A DNA stretch of 64,000 nt from Legionella spiritensis (GTDB taxonomy: Bacteria; Pseudomonadota; Gammaproteobacteria; Legionellales; Legionellaceae), in assembly GCF_900186965.1 (NCBI RefSeq), contig NZ_LT906457.1:646501-710500 (forward strand), given 5' to 3'. Made by a program: the position numbers and the translations under genes. The notes beneath the pieces were generated by a model that saw only the letters and a list, made by a program, of their open reading frames with translations, was not told the DNA's origin and made no database searches. This document shows, one piece after another, positions 8,106-16,652 of the stretch. Each line of letters begins with the position of its first letter. Positions within the stretch are counted from its first letter, which is position 1.

Positions 8106-8873
8106 ATGATTATTTTGCTGGTTGCCGGATTTATCGTTCTTCACATGAGCGTTTTTTGGGTTTGGTATCGCATCGCTCATAATCCATCGGTGGTGGATAT
8201 TGGTTGGGCATCCGGTTTAACCTTTAGTGGATTAATCTATTTAACCAGCCAGACCATCTCCCTGCGTTCAATCATCTTAAGCTTGATTCTCATCCTGTGG
8301 GGTATGCGGCTTGGTTTTTACTTATGGTTTACACGTATCAGGCATGGGAAAGTGGATAAACGTTATCAATCGTTAAGTGACGATTGGAAAATAGCTAAGC
8401 CACTGGGCTTTTTTTTGAACTTTCATCTGCAGGGAGTTTTAATTCTTATCGTTTCGCTCCCCTGGTTGTTTGCTTCTAAAGCAGCTACCAGTACACCTGA
8501 TCGTCTTGACTGGTTGGCATTCACATTGGCTCTATTTTCGATCGCGATGGAAACGCTGGCTGATTATCAACTACACCGTTTCAAAAAAATTCATATCAAT
8601 CAAGTCTGCAATCAAGGCTTATGGTCGTTATGTCGTCATCCAAATTATTTTTTTGACTGGTTAACCTGGTGTGCCTTTGTGCTGTTTGCTTTGGCGCATC
8701 CTGTCGGCTGGCTTGCAATCATTTCCCCTTTAACTCTTTACTGGATAATGACGCAGGTAACAGGGCCGATGACGGAAAAGGGTTCCATTAAATCCAAAGG
8801 CGAACTGTATTTACAATACCAGAAAAATACCCCCATGTTTTTTCCGAAATTCCTGATTCCTCCTTTTTTCTAA
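8106..8873 (+). CDS. DUF1295 / steroid 5-alpha-reductase-like membrane protein
   Basis: 255 residues, about six or seven membrane helices. The C-terminal half carries the signature LWSLCRHPNYFFDW (residues about 176-189), shared with isoprenylcysteine methyltransferases and steroid reductases of the ICMT/DUF1295 fold, where the R-H-P-N stretch binds the cofactor. The N-terminal NPSVVDIGWASGL is also typical. The substrate in bacteria is unknown; a role in membrane lipid modification is inferred from the family. Ribosome site AGAGG before the ATG. Second gene of the photoprotection-type cluster. Confidence 0.85.
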   Translation: MIILLVAGFIVLHMSVFWVWYRIAHNPSVVDIGWASGLTFSGLIYLTSQTISLRSIILSLILILWGMRLGFYLWFTRIRHGKVDKRYQSLSDDWKIAKPLGFFLNFHLQGVLILIVSLPWLFASKAATSTPDRLDWLAFTLALFSIAMETLADYQLHRFKKIHINQVCNQGLWSLCRHPNYFFDWLTWCAFVLFALAHPVGWLAIISPLTLYWIMTQVTGPMTEKGSIKSKGELYLQYQKNTPMFFPKFLIPPFF

Positions 8874-8932
8874 ACCATGTTTGTATCATCGGAACAAGGC
8901 CATTCAAATCAGGCGGTGCGCCGCATGCCTCT

Positions 8933-9412
8933 TTAATTATAAAGCCATATTACACCATTAAGATATGTTGCAAACAGCAGCCAGATGACATAGGGAACCA
9001 GTAACAGTGCGATAACATTCTTTATTTTTTTTACACGAACCATAAGCCAGCCAACCAGACAGGTTAGCAGGAAAAGCCACACCAGACAAAATCCAGTCCA
9101 ACGCAATTGAAAAAAGAGTATGGGCCAGGCCCAATTCATTACGAGCTGCAATAGATACAAATTAAACAACGGCTTCATATTTGTCTGTTTTTGATTTTGC
9201 CAAAACAGAAACCCCACAATCGCAAGAAGGGTGTACAAAACAGACCAGGCAATTGAAAATACGAAGGGAGGTGGAGTTAACCATGATTGCTGAAGCGCAT
9301 CATACCAACCACCCATATTAGCTTTGGTAATGAGCCCTAGAAAAAATCCTATTATCTGAAAGGTAATTATCCAAAGAAATAATGTTATCCAGCCGCATTT
9401 ACGCATTATCAT
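8933..9412 (-). CDS. tspO: TspO/MBR family tryptophan-rich sensory protein
   Basis: 159 residues, five membrane helices, rich in Trp. The motif SWLTPPPFVFSIAWSVLYTL (residues about 43-62) is the family hallmark around the ligand pocket, and the helix with NWAWPILFF matches the W-x-P-x-F-F region. TspO binds and helps degrade or export porphyrins such as protoporphyrin IX, and responds to light or stress. It is the only minus-strand member of the 7541-11772 group, convergent with DUF1295 and divergent from the SDR gene. Two adjacent Met codons (MIM) leave the start uncertain by two residues. Confidence 0.9.
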   Translation of the reverse strand: MIMRKCGWITLFLWIITFQIIGFFLGLITKANMGGWYDALQQSWLTPPPFVFSIAWSVLYTLLAIVGFLFWQNQKQTNMKPLFNLYLLQLVMNWAWPILFFQLRWTGFCLVWLFLLTCLVGWLMVRVKKIKNVIALLLVPYVIWLLFATYLNGVIWLYN

Positions 9413-9557
9413 TCCTCGCGTCCTGTCGGGAACAATTATCGCCTTTTTCAGGTTCGCTCGTTGTTCCTGTCACGTTATAATCTTGCCGGGCGTCAAGCGA
9501 CCTGAAACCTGCTAAACTTTCTTATGATGATGACACCACCTCAATCAGGAAAGCAGG

Positions 9558-10277
9558 ATGCCTAATAATATTGCTATTATCGGTGGTTCGGGTGCCATTG
9601 GCCTTGCGTTTACAAAGCGGTTAGCCGCGTTGCACCAAAATGCCATGATTCATGTTTTTTCTCGAAGCGTGCCTGAAACGCCAATGAACCATACGCACTA
9701 CCATGTTATCGATTATAGCAACGAAGTCTCCATTGCGGAGGCCGCCTTACTTTCCAGCAAGGAAGCGCCCATTGATATCGTGATCGTTGCCACAGGACTA
9801 TTGCATGATGATACAATAAAGCCTGAAAAAAACCTGCGTGAGCTGTCAGCGGAAAAATTCCAGCGATTATTTGCCGTCAATACCATTCTGCCAGCCCTTA
9901 TTGCCAAGCATTTTCTTCCCAAACTGAGCTATGATAATCGCTCGATATTCGCAGCTCTTTCGGCTCGTGTGGGGAGTATATCTGATAACAGACTGGGGGG
10001 CTGGTATGCGTATCGCGCTTCCAAAGCCGCGCTCAATATGATTATCAGGAACGCCGCACTTGAGATTGGCAGACGAAACAAACAGGCCATTGTTGTCGGG
10101 TTACACCCGGGAACTGTTGACAGTAACTTATCGCAACCCTTCCAGGGGAACATAGCGGATGAAAAACTCTTCACGCCTGATTTTTCAGTAGCCAGGATGC
10201 TCGAAGTATTAGACCGCCTGACCCCTAAAGACAGCGGCCGATGCTTTGCCTGGGATGGCCAGGAAATTGAGCCTTAA
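9558..10277 (+). CDS. Short-chain dehydrogenase/reductase (C-factor-like SDR)
   Basis: 239 residues with a Rossmann fold. The cofactor motif GGSGAIG sits at residues 9-15 and the catalytic Y-x-x-x-K is YRASK (about 155-159), preceded by the Ser of ALSARVG. The ending, with HPGTVDSNLSQPF and a CFAWDGQEIEP tail, is like the CsgA/C-factor SDRs often found next to photolyases. The substrate is not known. Ribosome site CAGGAAAGCAGG upstream of ATG 9558. It is followed 61 bases later by the photolyase, probably as one transcript. Confidence 0.88.
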   Translation: MPNNIAIIGGSGAIGLAFTKRLAALHQNAMIHVFSRSVPETPMNHTHYHVIDYSNEVSIAEAALLSSKEAPIDIVIVATGLLHDDTIKPEKNLRELSAEKFQRLFAVNTILPALIAKHFLPKLSYDNRSIFAALSARVGSISDNRLGGWYAYRASKAALNMIIRNAALEIGRRNKQAIVVGLHPGTVDSNLSQPFQGNIADEKLFTPDFSVARMLEVLDRLTPKDSGRCFAWDGQEIEP

Positions 10278-10338
10278 ACCTTATGTGGTTTAGCGGATTT
10301 GAAAGACACCATGAAAAACATCAAGGAGAACACCCCTT

Positions 10339-11772
10339 ATGACGAAGCCCTTTGTCATTCACTGGTTTCGCCAGGACTTGCGTTTAGCGGATAACCCGGC
10401 GCTCACGGCAGCCTCTCGACGCGGCAGGGTTTTACCCGTTTATATTCTTGATGACAAGAATTGCGGTGAATACGCTATGGGTGCTGCAAGCAGGTGGTGG
10501 TTACACCATTCTCTCGAATCCCTGAATACATCGTTGGGCGGGGCGTTGTCGGTTTATCGTGGTAACCCGCTCGATGTTTTGCTGGACATCATTGCTCGCT
10601 ATAATGCAGACGCGGTCTTTTGGAATCGATGCTATGAACCCTGGCGTATACAACGGGATGCCGCTATCAAAGCGTCCTTGCAAATCAAAGGCATGGACGT
10701 TGAAAGTTATAATGGTTCGCTGCTATGGGAGCCGTGGAAAATTCAAAATAAAGATGGCAACCCTTACAAGGTATTTACGCCTTATTATCGAAAAGGGTGT
10801 TTGCAGGCAGAAGCACCGCGCCAACCACTCCCGGTTCCGGAAAATGCTCACTATCATCAGGATAAGGAAAAATCCATTGGCATAGGCCAACTTAAGCTAC
10901 TGCCAACTATCCGCTGGGACAAATCGTTAGAACCACATTGGACGATTGGAGAACAGGGCGCACATACACGTTTCGAACGGTTCATTGATGAGGGGTTAGC
11001 GCACTATAAAGATGGGCGCAATTTTCCTGCCAAACCCTGCGTCTCCAGGATGTCGCCGCATCTGCATTTCGGTGAATTATCACCTAACCAGTTATGGCAC
11101 TGGGTGCGCGGCCTGGCCGATGATAAATCGATCGATGTTTTTTGCAGTGAATTAGGATGGCGCGAATTCTCCTACAGTCAACTTTACTACCACCCTGATT
11201 TGCCCATAAAAAACCTGCAGCCGAAATTTGACAACTTCCCCTGGCAAGAGGATGACGCCGCGCTTAAAGCCTGGCAACAGGGACAAACCGGTGTACCTAT
11301 GGTTGATGCGGGAATGCGTGAGTTGTGGCGAACAGGGTACATGCATAATCGCGTACGGATGATTGTCGGCTCTTTTTTGGTGAAAAATTTACGTCTCCAC
11401 TGGCAACACGGTGAGCACTGGTTTTGGGATACCCTCGTTGATGCCGACCTTGCCAATAATAGTGCCAGCTGGCAATGGATAGCCGGTTGTGGCGCAGATC
11501 CCGCACCTTATTTCAGAATTTTCAACCCAGTCACCCAGGGGCAAAAATTTGATCCCGACGGCGTTTATGTAAGGCAATTCGTACCCGAACTTTCAGCCAT
11601 GCCTAACCAGTATCTCTTCAACCCGTGGGATGCGCCTGAACCCGTCCTGAAAAAAGCTGGTATAAAACCTGGCACCACTTATCCCTTGCCCATTGTCGAC
11701 TTAAAAACTTCACGTGACGCCGCCTTGAGCGCTTTTCAATCATTAAAGAAAGATAGTAATTCCCCGGGCTGA
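10339..11772 (+). CDS. phrB: Deoxyribodipyrimidine photolyase (class I CPD photolyase)
   Basis: 477 residues, usual length for E. coli-type PhrB. The N-terminal alpha/beta antenna domain starts IHWFRQDLRLADNPAL. The C-terminal FAD domain has LGWREFSYSQLYY, TGVPMVDAGMRELWRTGY and SASWQWIAGCGADPAPYFRI, with the conserved Trp and Arg/Asn positions that hold FAD and the cyclobutane dimer. It repairs UV-induced pyrimidine dimers using blue light. Ribosome site AAGGAG nine to ten bases before the ATG. It is the last gene of the light/oxidative-stress cluster; an IS630 end begins about 115 bases after the stop. Confidence 0.95.
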   Translation: MTKPFVIHWFRQDLRLADNPALTAASRRGRVLPVYILDDKNCGEYAMGAASRWWLHHSLESLNTSLGGALSVYRGNPLDVLLDIIARYNADAVFWNRCYEPWRIQRDAAIKASLQIKGMDVESYNGSLLWEPWKIQNKDGNPYKVFTPYYRKGCLQAEAPRQPLPVPENAHYHQDKEKSIGIGQLKLLPTIRWDKSLEPHWTIGEQGAHTRFERFIDEGLAHYKDGRNFPAKPCVSRMSPHLHFGELSPNQLWHWVRGLADDKSIDVFCSELGWREFSYSQLYYHPDLPIKNLQPKFDNFPWQEDDAALKAWQQGQTGVPMVDAGMRELWRTGYMHNRVRMIVGSFLVKNLRLHWQHGEHWFWDTLVDADLANNSASWQWIAGCGADPAPYFRIFNPVTQGQKFDPDGVYVRQFVPELSAMPNQYLFNPWDAPEPVLKKAGIKPGTTYPLPIVDLKTSRDAALSAFQSLKKDSNSPG

Positions 11773-11887
11773 TACCGCTGGCAAAATAATGGCTTCACCA
11801 CCATCATTTTAATTTGTCTTGCGGCAGGACGTACTGAGTCTGCTATTCTTAATCAACCTGGTAACTTGCCATATAATTACTACAATA

Positions 11888-11904
11888 CAAGTGAAACGTT
11901 GTAC
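11888..11904. repeat. Outward-facing IS630-end remnant
   Basis: CAAGTGAAACGTTGTAC, close to the right end of the adjacent IS630 element (AGTGAAACGCTGTAC). It abuts the left end of the complete element across the TA at 11905-11906, so the junction reads as a palindrome. It looks like the remains of an earlier insertion or of a related non-autonomous element. Confidence 0.55.
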
Positions 11905-11990
11905 TAGTACAGCGTTTCACTGATTTTGTCCTGCAATAGGGACGTGTGCTAACCTCCCGCGTTCTTGAGGCGCATTGGGAAGAAGCACAC

Positions 11991-12437
11991 ATGGACAAGT
12001 ATATAGTAAAACTCACATTAGAAGAACGCACAGAATTACTAACGTTGATTCGAGTGGGAAAAACAGCAGCAAATAAATTAATGCATGCGAGAGTTTTATT
12101 ATCAGCAGATGAAAACGATAAAAAAGTAAAGCCTAAAACAGATGAAGAAATAGCCACTGAAATGCATATATGTACTAAAACGGTGGCACGAATAAGACAA
12201 CGATTTGTTGAGGAAGGAATGGAGTCAGCATTATCACGTAGAGCACATACTAATCCCAAGGGTCGTAAAATTGATGGGGAACGAGAAGCTCATCTAGTTG
12301 CTCTATGTTGTTCAACACCTCCAGAAGGAAGGAATCGGTGGACATTAAAGCTGTTAGCCAACAAGCTGATAGAACTGGAAATCGTTGATAGTGTGTCCCC
12401 TGTAACAGTGAGTAGGGTTTTAAAAAAAACGAAATAA
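11991..12437 (+). CDS. IS630 transposase, N-terminal part (OrfA)
   Basis: About 148 residues from the ATG at 11991 (MDKYIVKLTLEER); an upstream ATG at 11946 gives 163. It contains the helix-turn-helix region that binds the terminal repeats (DEEIATEMHICTKTVARIRQ, then a second homeodomain-like segment ending VSRVLKK). The frame stops at 12435-12437. Just before the stop lies TTTT followed by eight A (12418-12429), so an A-AAA-AAA slip at about 12422-12428 moves ribosomes into the -1 frame and joins this part to the DDE domain. This is the known strategy of several IS630 elements. A sequencing or mutational frameshift is the alternative. Confidence 0.85.
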   Translation: MDKYIVKLTLEERTELLTLIRVGKTAANKLMHARVLLSADENDKKVKPKTDEEIATEMHICTKTVARIRQRFVEEGMESALSRRAHTNPKGRKIDGEREAHLVALCCSTPPEGRNRWTLKLLANKLIELEIVDSVSPVTVSRVLKKTK

Positions 12438-13141
12438 AGCCATGGCAAAAACGAGAATGGTGTATTCCACCCGAAGCAAATGCTGATTTTGTTTGTAAAA
12501 TGGAGGATGTATTGGATATTTACAAACGTCCTTATGATGCAAGACGGCCAGTTGTTTGTATGGATGAAACGAATAAGCAGTTGGTCAAAGAAACAAGGAC
12601 ACCTATTCCAGCAAGCCCTGGAGAAAGTGTGCGCTATGATGCTGAATATGAAAGAAATGGTGTTTGTAATGTTTTTTTAAGTTGTGAGCCTTTGATAGGT
12701 AAACGTACAACAAAAGTGACTGACCATCGAAAAAAGGCGGATTGGGCTCTTTTTATTAAAGAGTTGGTTGATAACCATTATCCGTCTGTCGATAAGATTG
12801 TATTGGTCATGGATAACTTAAATACACATACAGGTTCCTCATTATATGAGGTATTCGAGCCAGCGGAAGCCAAGAGAATATTGGATAAATTGGAAATTCA
12901 TTACACGCCAAAACATGGTAGTTGGTTGAATATGGCTGAAATTGAATTAAGTCATCTGGGCAGACAATGTCTGAATAGGCGGATTGCAGATAAAGAGACG
13001 TTTATTCACGAAGTAGCTGAATGGAATAAGAACAGGGATGCAGAGGAGGCGACCATCGATTGGCAGTTTACAACCGAGGACGCCAGAATTAAATTAAAAC
13101 GTTTGTACCCTGTCCTAAGCATCACAGGACAGAATCAGTGA
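12431..13141 (+). CDS. IS630 transposase, DDE catalytic part (OrfB frame)
   Basis: The frame is open from the slippery A-run to the stop at 13139-13141, and continues OrfA in the -1 frame as NEIKPWQKREW. The first ATG in it is at 12500. Catalytic residues of the DDE superfamily are visible: D in VVCMDETNK, D in LVMDNLNTH, and E in GSWLNMAEIE. The acidic residues match the IS630 spacing pattern, and the C-terminal region RRIADKETFIHEVAEWNKNR is also typical. The protein would cut and paste the element at TA dinucleotides. It is unlikely to be translated alone, because there is no good ribosome site before ATG 12500. Confidence 0.85.
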   Translation, partial: EIKPWQKREWCIPPEANADFVCKMEDVLDIYKRPYDARRPVVCMDETNKQLVKETRTPIPASPGESVRYDAEYERNGVCNVFLSCEPLIGKRTTKVTDHRKKADWALFIKELVDNHYPSVDKIVLVMDNLNTHTGSSLYEVFEPAEAKRILDKLEIHYTPKHGSWLNMAEIELSHLGRQCLNRRIADKETFIHEVAEWNKNRDAEEATIDWQFTTEDARIKLKRLYPVLSITGQNQ

Positions 13142-13152
13142 AACGCTGTACT

Positions 13153-13368
13153 AGGTTCTGTGAACAAAAATTTTCTTCGCACCATTTTTTGCGAAAAAGT
13201 AGTAGCCCGTAAGGAGGCCTGCGGCCGTATTGCGGGTTTGATGTGCCAATTAGGAACGTTATCCCGCATTACGGCTGCGCCTTCATGACGGGCTACAAGA
13301 CATTATTATTTGGTGTGCAACAATAGTTGCCTTGTTTTTGATCGGAAAAAAATTTGTGCACAGAGCCT
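13153..13368. repeat. Family A element, complete copy
   Basis: 216 bases with terminal repeats AGGTTCTGTGAACAAAAATT on the left and TTTGTGCACAGAGCCT on the right, flanked by CTAG on both sides. The internal hairpin runs from GTAGCCCGTAAGGAGG (13202) to ATGACGGGCTAC (about 13296). The left TA is shared with the right end of the IS630 element. It ends 27 bases before the macro-domain start codon, so it may affect that gene's leader. Confidence 0.85.
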
Positions 13369-13394
13369 AGCAAATGTCTTTGGACGGGGATTAT

Positions 13395-13937
13395 ATGGAA
13401 CTGAAAAAAAATACCTCTATTATTGAGCTTAAAAAAGGTGATATCACAAAACAAAATGATATTGATGCGATTGTCAATGCGGCCAATGCTGAATTAAAAA
13501 CAGGCGGAGGAGTAGCGGGTGCAATCCATCGTGGGGCGGGGCCCAAACTGGAGGCTGCCTGTAGACCCCTGGCTCCCATTAAACCCGGTGACGCAGTGAT
13601 AACAGCCGCTTTTGAACTACCGAATCAATATGTGATCCACTGTTTAGGGCCTGTTTATGGAAGGGACAAACCGGAGGCAGAGCTTTTGGAAAACTGCTAT
13701 AGCAATGCCCTTGGGGTCGCGGAAGATAACAAAATTGAATCCATTGCATTTCCTTCAATTTCGACAGGCGCTTTTAGTTACCCTGTTGAGGAAGCTGCGA
13801 AGGTTGCCCTGACGGCTGTTACAAAAAAAATGGCCTCGCTGACGTCTGTGAAGCGTATATGGTTCATTTTACATAGTGATAAGGATTTAGAGATATATCA
13901 GAGACAGCTGCAAAAAATTTCTGATGGGCAGGAATAA
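13395..13937 (+). CDS. Macro-domain protein (ADP-ribose / O-acetyl-ADP-ribose hydrolase-like)
   Basis: About 180 residues from the ATG at 13395 (MELKKN); an in-frame ATG at 13374 lies against the family A repeat end and is less likely. The signatures DAIVNAANAEL, GGGVAGAIHRGAG and SISTGAFSYP are the ADP-ribose-binding loops of the YmdB/MacroD class, including the Asn and the GGGV loop needed for deacetylation. Such enzymes remove acetyl or ADP-ribose groups from metabolites, proteins or RNA. The gene is isolated between the IS630/repeat pair and a degraded region, so horizontal acquisition is possible but unproved. Confidence 0.9.
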   Translation: MELKKNTSIIELKKGDITKQNDIDAIVNAANAELKTGGGVAGAIHRGAGPKLEAACRPLAPIKPGDAVITAAFELPNQYVIHCLGPVYGRDKPEAELLENCYSNALGVAEDNKIESIAFPSISTGAFSYPVEEAAKVALTAVTKKMASLTSVKRIWFILHSDKDLEIYQRQLQKISDGQE

Positions 13938-14438
13938 AATTAATTGGCAATGAATCAACACAGAAGGAATTTTACATTTAATCAGACTTTAGCTTAACGA
14001 TCTTGTTATTTACAGGGTTTTTCATTGCCGTCTTGATATCCATATATTTGAATGAGAATAATTTATCCTGGATACACAAAAAGGCGAACCAATCGGGGCG
14101 ATGTTAATGATCTATCTGGCCGAAAAAAAACTTTTGGTCCACGAAAATAAAGCAATGAATAATTCATATCAACGGTATTCCCAGGATATTTCGAGTAGCT
14201 ACCAAAGCCACCTAAATCCATTCCGCATGGTTAACATGGAAATACCTATCCTCCTCTCTAAATAGAGATTTTTTTTAAATTTACCTTAATAATTTTTCGC
14301 TACTATTTCCTACAAGCACGAAAAATATTTTTTTGTCATTTTTCTCGTCAAAATTTTAAAGGATAAAATAAAAAAATATTCATAGGTAGGAATATAGATA
14401 TTCTTACAAAATTTATTGATAATTAATAGAGATATCCA
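13938..14438. other. Degraded intergenic region
   Basis: About 500 bases between the macro-domain gene and the ankyrin-like gene. Apart from the possible GST-like fragment it is AT-rich with no supported gene. The stretch 14270-14430 is very AT-rich and probably holds the promoter of the ankyrin-like gene, but I cannot fix its boxes. Confidence 0.4.
14062..14265 (+). pseudogene. Possible remnant of a glutathione S-transferase-like gene
   Basis: An open stretch without its own start, reading FILDTQKGEPIGAMLMIYLAEKK and continuing to a stop at 14263. The segment GEPI-A-IYLAEK resembles the end of the thioredoxin-like domain of bacterial glutathione S-transferases, where an E-S-x-A-I-x-x-Y-L stretch binds glutathione. 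The expected helical domain does not follow and the ESG part is missing, so at best this is a fragment. It could equally be chance similarity. Confidence 0.25.
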
Positions 14439-16043
14439 ATGTCGCATAACACCAATGACCATCACTACAGCGACTTTTTTTTGCGCCACATTCCTTCGGA
14501 TTTATATAAAAAACTAACAGAAGACCAAAAAAAGAGGCTGTACCCAAAACTCTATCTGGCTGTTCTCCAAATACCACCGGGTATCGTCATTGAGGAAGAA
14601 TGGCAACTCCGTTGTCTTCTTGGAGACATGGATATAAATGCGATAAATAAAAAGGATGGCCGGGGTGCAAATCCAGCTCATTACGCGGCATGGTCAGGCA
14701 ACCCCGACGCACTGGATTGGGTTGATTCTAACTGTAAGGGATTGTTAGAGGAAATAGATTACTTTGGCCGTAACATCTGTCATTACGCGGCATGGTCGAG
14801 CAACCCCGATGCAATGGCTTGGTTTAATAAAAACTATAAGGAATTGTTAGGGGAAAATGACTTCTTTCAAAATTGCATCTCTCATTACGCGGCATGGTCG
14901 GGCAACCCCCGTGCAATGGATTGGGTTAAATCTAACTATAACGAATTGTTAGAGAGAAAAGATTTGTTTAACCGTAACATCGGTCATTACGCGGCATGGT
15001 CGAGCAACCCCGATGCACTCGAATGGGTAAAAGACAACTGCCCGGATCTGCTGAATGAAGTGGACGACGATGGGGAAAAAAACATTGCCCATTACGCAGC
15101 ATTTTCAGCTAGTGTTGAGTCTCTGGAATGGGTTAAGCGTAATTACCCCGCATTGATCAAGAAAAAAGACACCAGATTCCGATCCATTGCTCATTACGCA
15201 GCAAAGTCAGGCAAATCTGCGCCACTCGATTGGGTTAAGATTCAGTACCCAAATTTGCTAAACCAAACAGACAAGCTTGGATGCAACATTGCTATTCTAG
15301 CACTTGTATCCGGAGTTCCTGAACAATTTTCTTATGCCATGCGCTTAATTGATTCTCCCCAGCAACTGATACTCCCTATTGATGGGGAATTGGTCTTTAA
15401 CATGCTGGTTGAGGCCATGAAAACGAATTTCAGTCTTACAGAAGTCACTTTGCCAGAGAACGCCTCGGAACTTTTACGTAAAGATGTCCAGGACTATTGT
15501 GAACGCAATCAAAGTCTCGCTAAGATTTGCCAGGAATTTAAAATCTTACTTCAGGGGCATTTTCAGAATAACAATAACCCGCATCTTATAAAGGATATTC
15601 TGTACCATATTTTTCAATTCCGCACCTCATCCTATGAAATTGATGAACCCATCGTTAAAAAGGTGTTTGAAGATATGTATAAAAAATTAAAGCATGAAAA
15701 CCGATATTGGATGACCCAACGAGAAATAACCGACCTGGTCAAGTCTCGTCTAGGTGAACTTCAGCGACCTTATACTTTCTTCAAGTCTATAAATAAAACC
15801 GATGAAGCAGAAACCAATCTGCTGGAAAGTTTCCTTAATGAGGTTTGTTTTTATAAATATAATAGTAAAGAACAATTTCAAAAAGCCATTGAAGTATTCT
15901 TTGAAAAGCACAAAGACCAACTGCTGCCTGACAGCAATTCAATGCGGCTTTTTGAAAAAATAATTGGTAAAGCAGCAGGAATTGGCCTGAACGTGATGGG
16001 CGCTATAAATGAACATTATGTCCAGGTAACGCCAGGGGGATAA
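14439..16043 (+). CDS. Ankyrin-like repeat protein, candidate Dot/Icm effector
   Basis: 534 residues. Residues about 75-290 consist of six units of 34-35 residues with the pattern HYAAWSGNPDALDWV-(N)-LL-D-G-NI; HYAA starts lie near residues 81, 115, 149, 183, 218 and 252, with a seventh degenerate unit after that. They resemble ankyrin repeats that lost the usual G-TPLH start and end in a W-V helix. DNA of units 1-4 is nearly identical (CATTACGCGGCATGGTC), which implies recent expansion. The C-terminal 240 residues are helical with no known domain. Legionella uses many ankyrin proteins as type IV effectors, so secretion into host cells is plausible; no secretion signal can be proved here. Confidence 0.75.
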   Translation: MSHNTNDHHYSDFFLRHIPSDLYKKLTEDQKKRLYPKLYLAVLQIPPGIVIEEEWQLRCLLGDMDINAINKKDGRGANPAHYAAWSGNPDALDWVDSNCKGLLEEIDYFGRNICHYAAWSSNPDAMAWFNKNYKELLGENDFFQNCISHYAAWSGNPRAMDWVKSNYNELLERKDLFNRNIGHYAAWSSNPDALEWVKDNCPDLLNEVDDDGEKNIAHYAAFSASVESLEWVKRNYPALIKKKDTRFRSIAHYAAKSGKSAPLDWVKIQYPNLLNQTDKLGCNIAILALVSGVPEQFSYAMRLIDSPQQLILPIDGELVFNMLVEAMKTNFSLTEVTLPENASELLRKDVQDYCERNQSLAKICQEFKILLQGHFQNNNNPHLIKDILYHIFQFRTSSYEIDEPIVKKVFEDMYKKLKHENRYWMTQREITDLVKSRLGELQRPYTFFKSINKTDEAETNLLESFLNEVCFYKYNSKEQFQKAIEVFFEKHKDQLLPDSNSMRLFEKIIGKAAGIGLNVMGAINEHYVQVTPGG

Positions 16044-16054
16044 GGCCAGATCTT

Positions 16055-16194
16055 AGGGTGTGTCCTCATTCTTTTTCACGGCTAAAACCTGTGCTAATTT
16101 GCTCAAACAGGGCTGGCTATTTTCCTCATTCAATCTGCAATTTGCGCTAAATTATCCCAACTTTTAGCTCGCGAAACAGAATGAGGACACACCT
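16055..16194. repeat. Family D palindromic element, shortened copy
   Basis: About 140 bases with terminal repeats AGGGTGTGTCCTCATTCTTT (left) and its near-complement GAATGAGGACACACCT (right). The inner part matches the copy at 23484-23645 except for a missing block of about 23 bases. Left flank is TTA. No coding capacity. Confidence 0.8.
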
Positions 16195-16296
16195 CTGGTT
16201 TCAGAGGAGTTAATGTTAAAATTGGTTTTTGGGTTTTATTAGGCAGCTATTTTGCTGTCTTTGCATTTAACCAGGCATGATTTTTTTAAGTAACCC

Positions 16297-16512
16297 AGGT
16301 TCTGTGAACAAAAATTTTCTTCGCACCATTTTTTGCGAAAAAACAGTAGCCCGTAAGGAGGCCTGCGGCCGTATTGCGGGTTTGATGTGCCACTTATGAA
16401 CGTTTTCCCGCATTACGGCTTCGCCTTCATGACGGGCTACAAGACATTATTATTTGTTGCGCAACAATAGTTGCCTTGTTTTCGATCGGAAAAAAATTGG
16501 TTCACAGAGCCT
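16297..16512. repeat. Family A element, complete copy
   Basis: 216 bases, same length as the copy at 13153-13368. Terminal repeats AGGTTCTGTGAACAAAAATT and TTGGTTCACAGAGCCT; flanks are CC and GG rather than TA. The hairpin arms run from GTAGCCCGTAAGGAGG to CTTCATGACGGGCTAC. Its right end coincides with the start of segmental duplication copy 2. Confidence 0.85.
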
Positions 16513-16616
16513 GGAGGTCGTCGTCATGAGATGATTGGGCTGTAAATTGAGGATGACAACCTCTAACCTGTTTCGAGAAAGAATCGACGTTTTATTATTC
16601 CGAATGCCGGTATTTT

Positions 16617-16632
16617 GCCCGATTTGTCGGGC
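16617..16632 (-). terminator. Transcription terminator hairpin after csp copy 2
   Basis: Arms GCCCGA and TCGGGC around TTTG. Compared with copy 1 both arms changed (G to A and C to T at the closing pair), which keeps the stem intact. Confidence 0.65.
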
Positions 16633-16652
16633 TGCTCGGTCGTTAAAGGGTG

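Larger units (their letters stand above)
11907..13151 (+). mobile_element. IS630-family insertion sequence, apparently complete
   Basis: About 1,245 bases flanked by TA on both sides, the target preference of the IS630/Tc1-mariner group. Terminal inverted repeats are about 28 bases with one mismatch: the left begins GTACAGCGTTTCACTGATTT and the right ends AATCAGTGAAACGCTGTAC. Two overlapping open frames encode the transposase with a -1 frameshift at an A-run. The right end directly abuts a family A element at 13153. Ends and coding frames look intact, so it may be functional. A lone copy of the right end occurs at 40622-40641. Confidence 0.92.

Noticed and set aside
11849-12259. 136-codon minus-strand frame across the IS630 left half
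   Set aside because: Shadow of the transposase frame on the other strand, without a start signal or family features.
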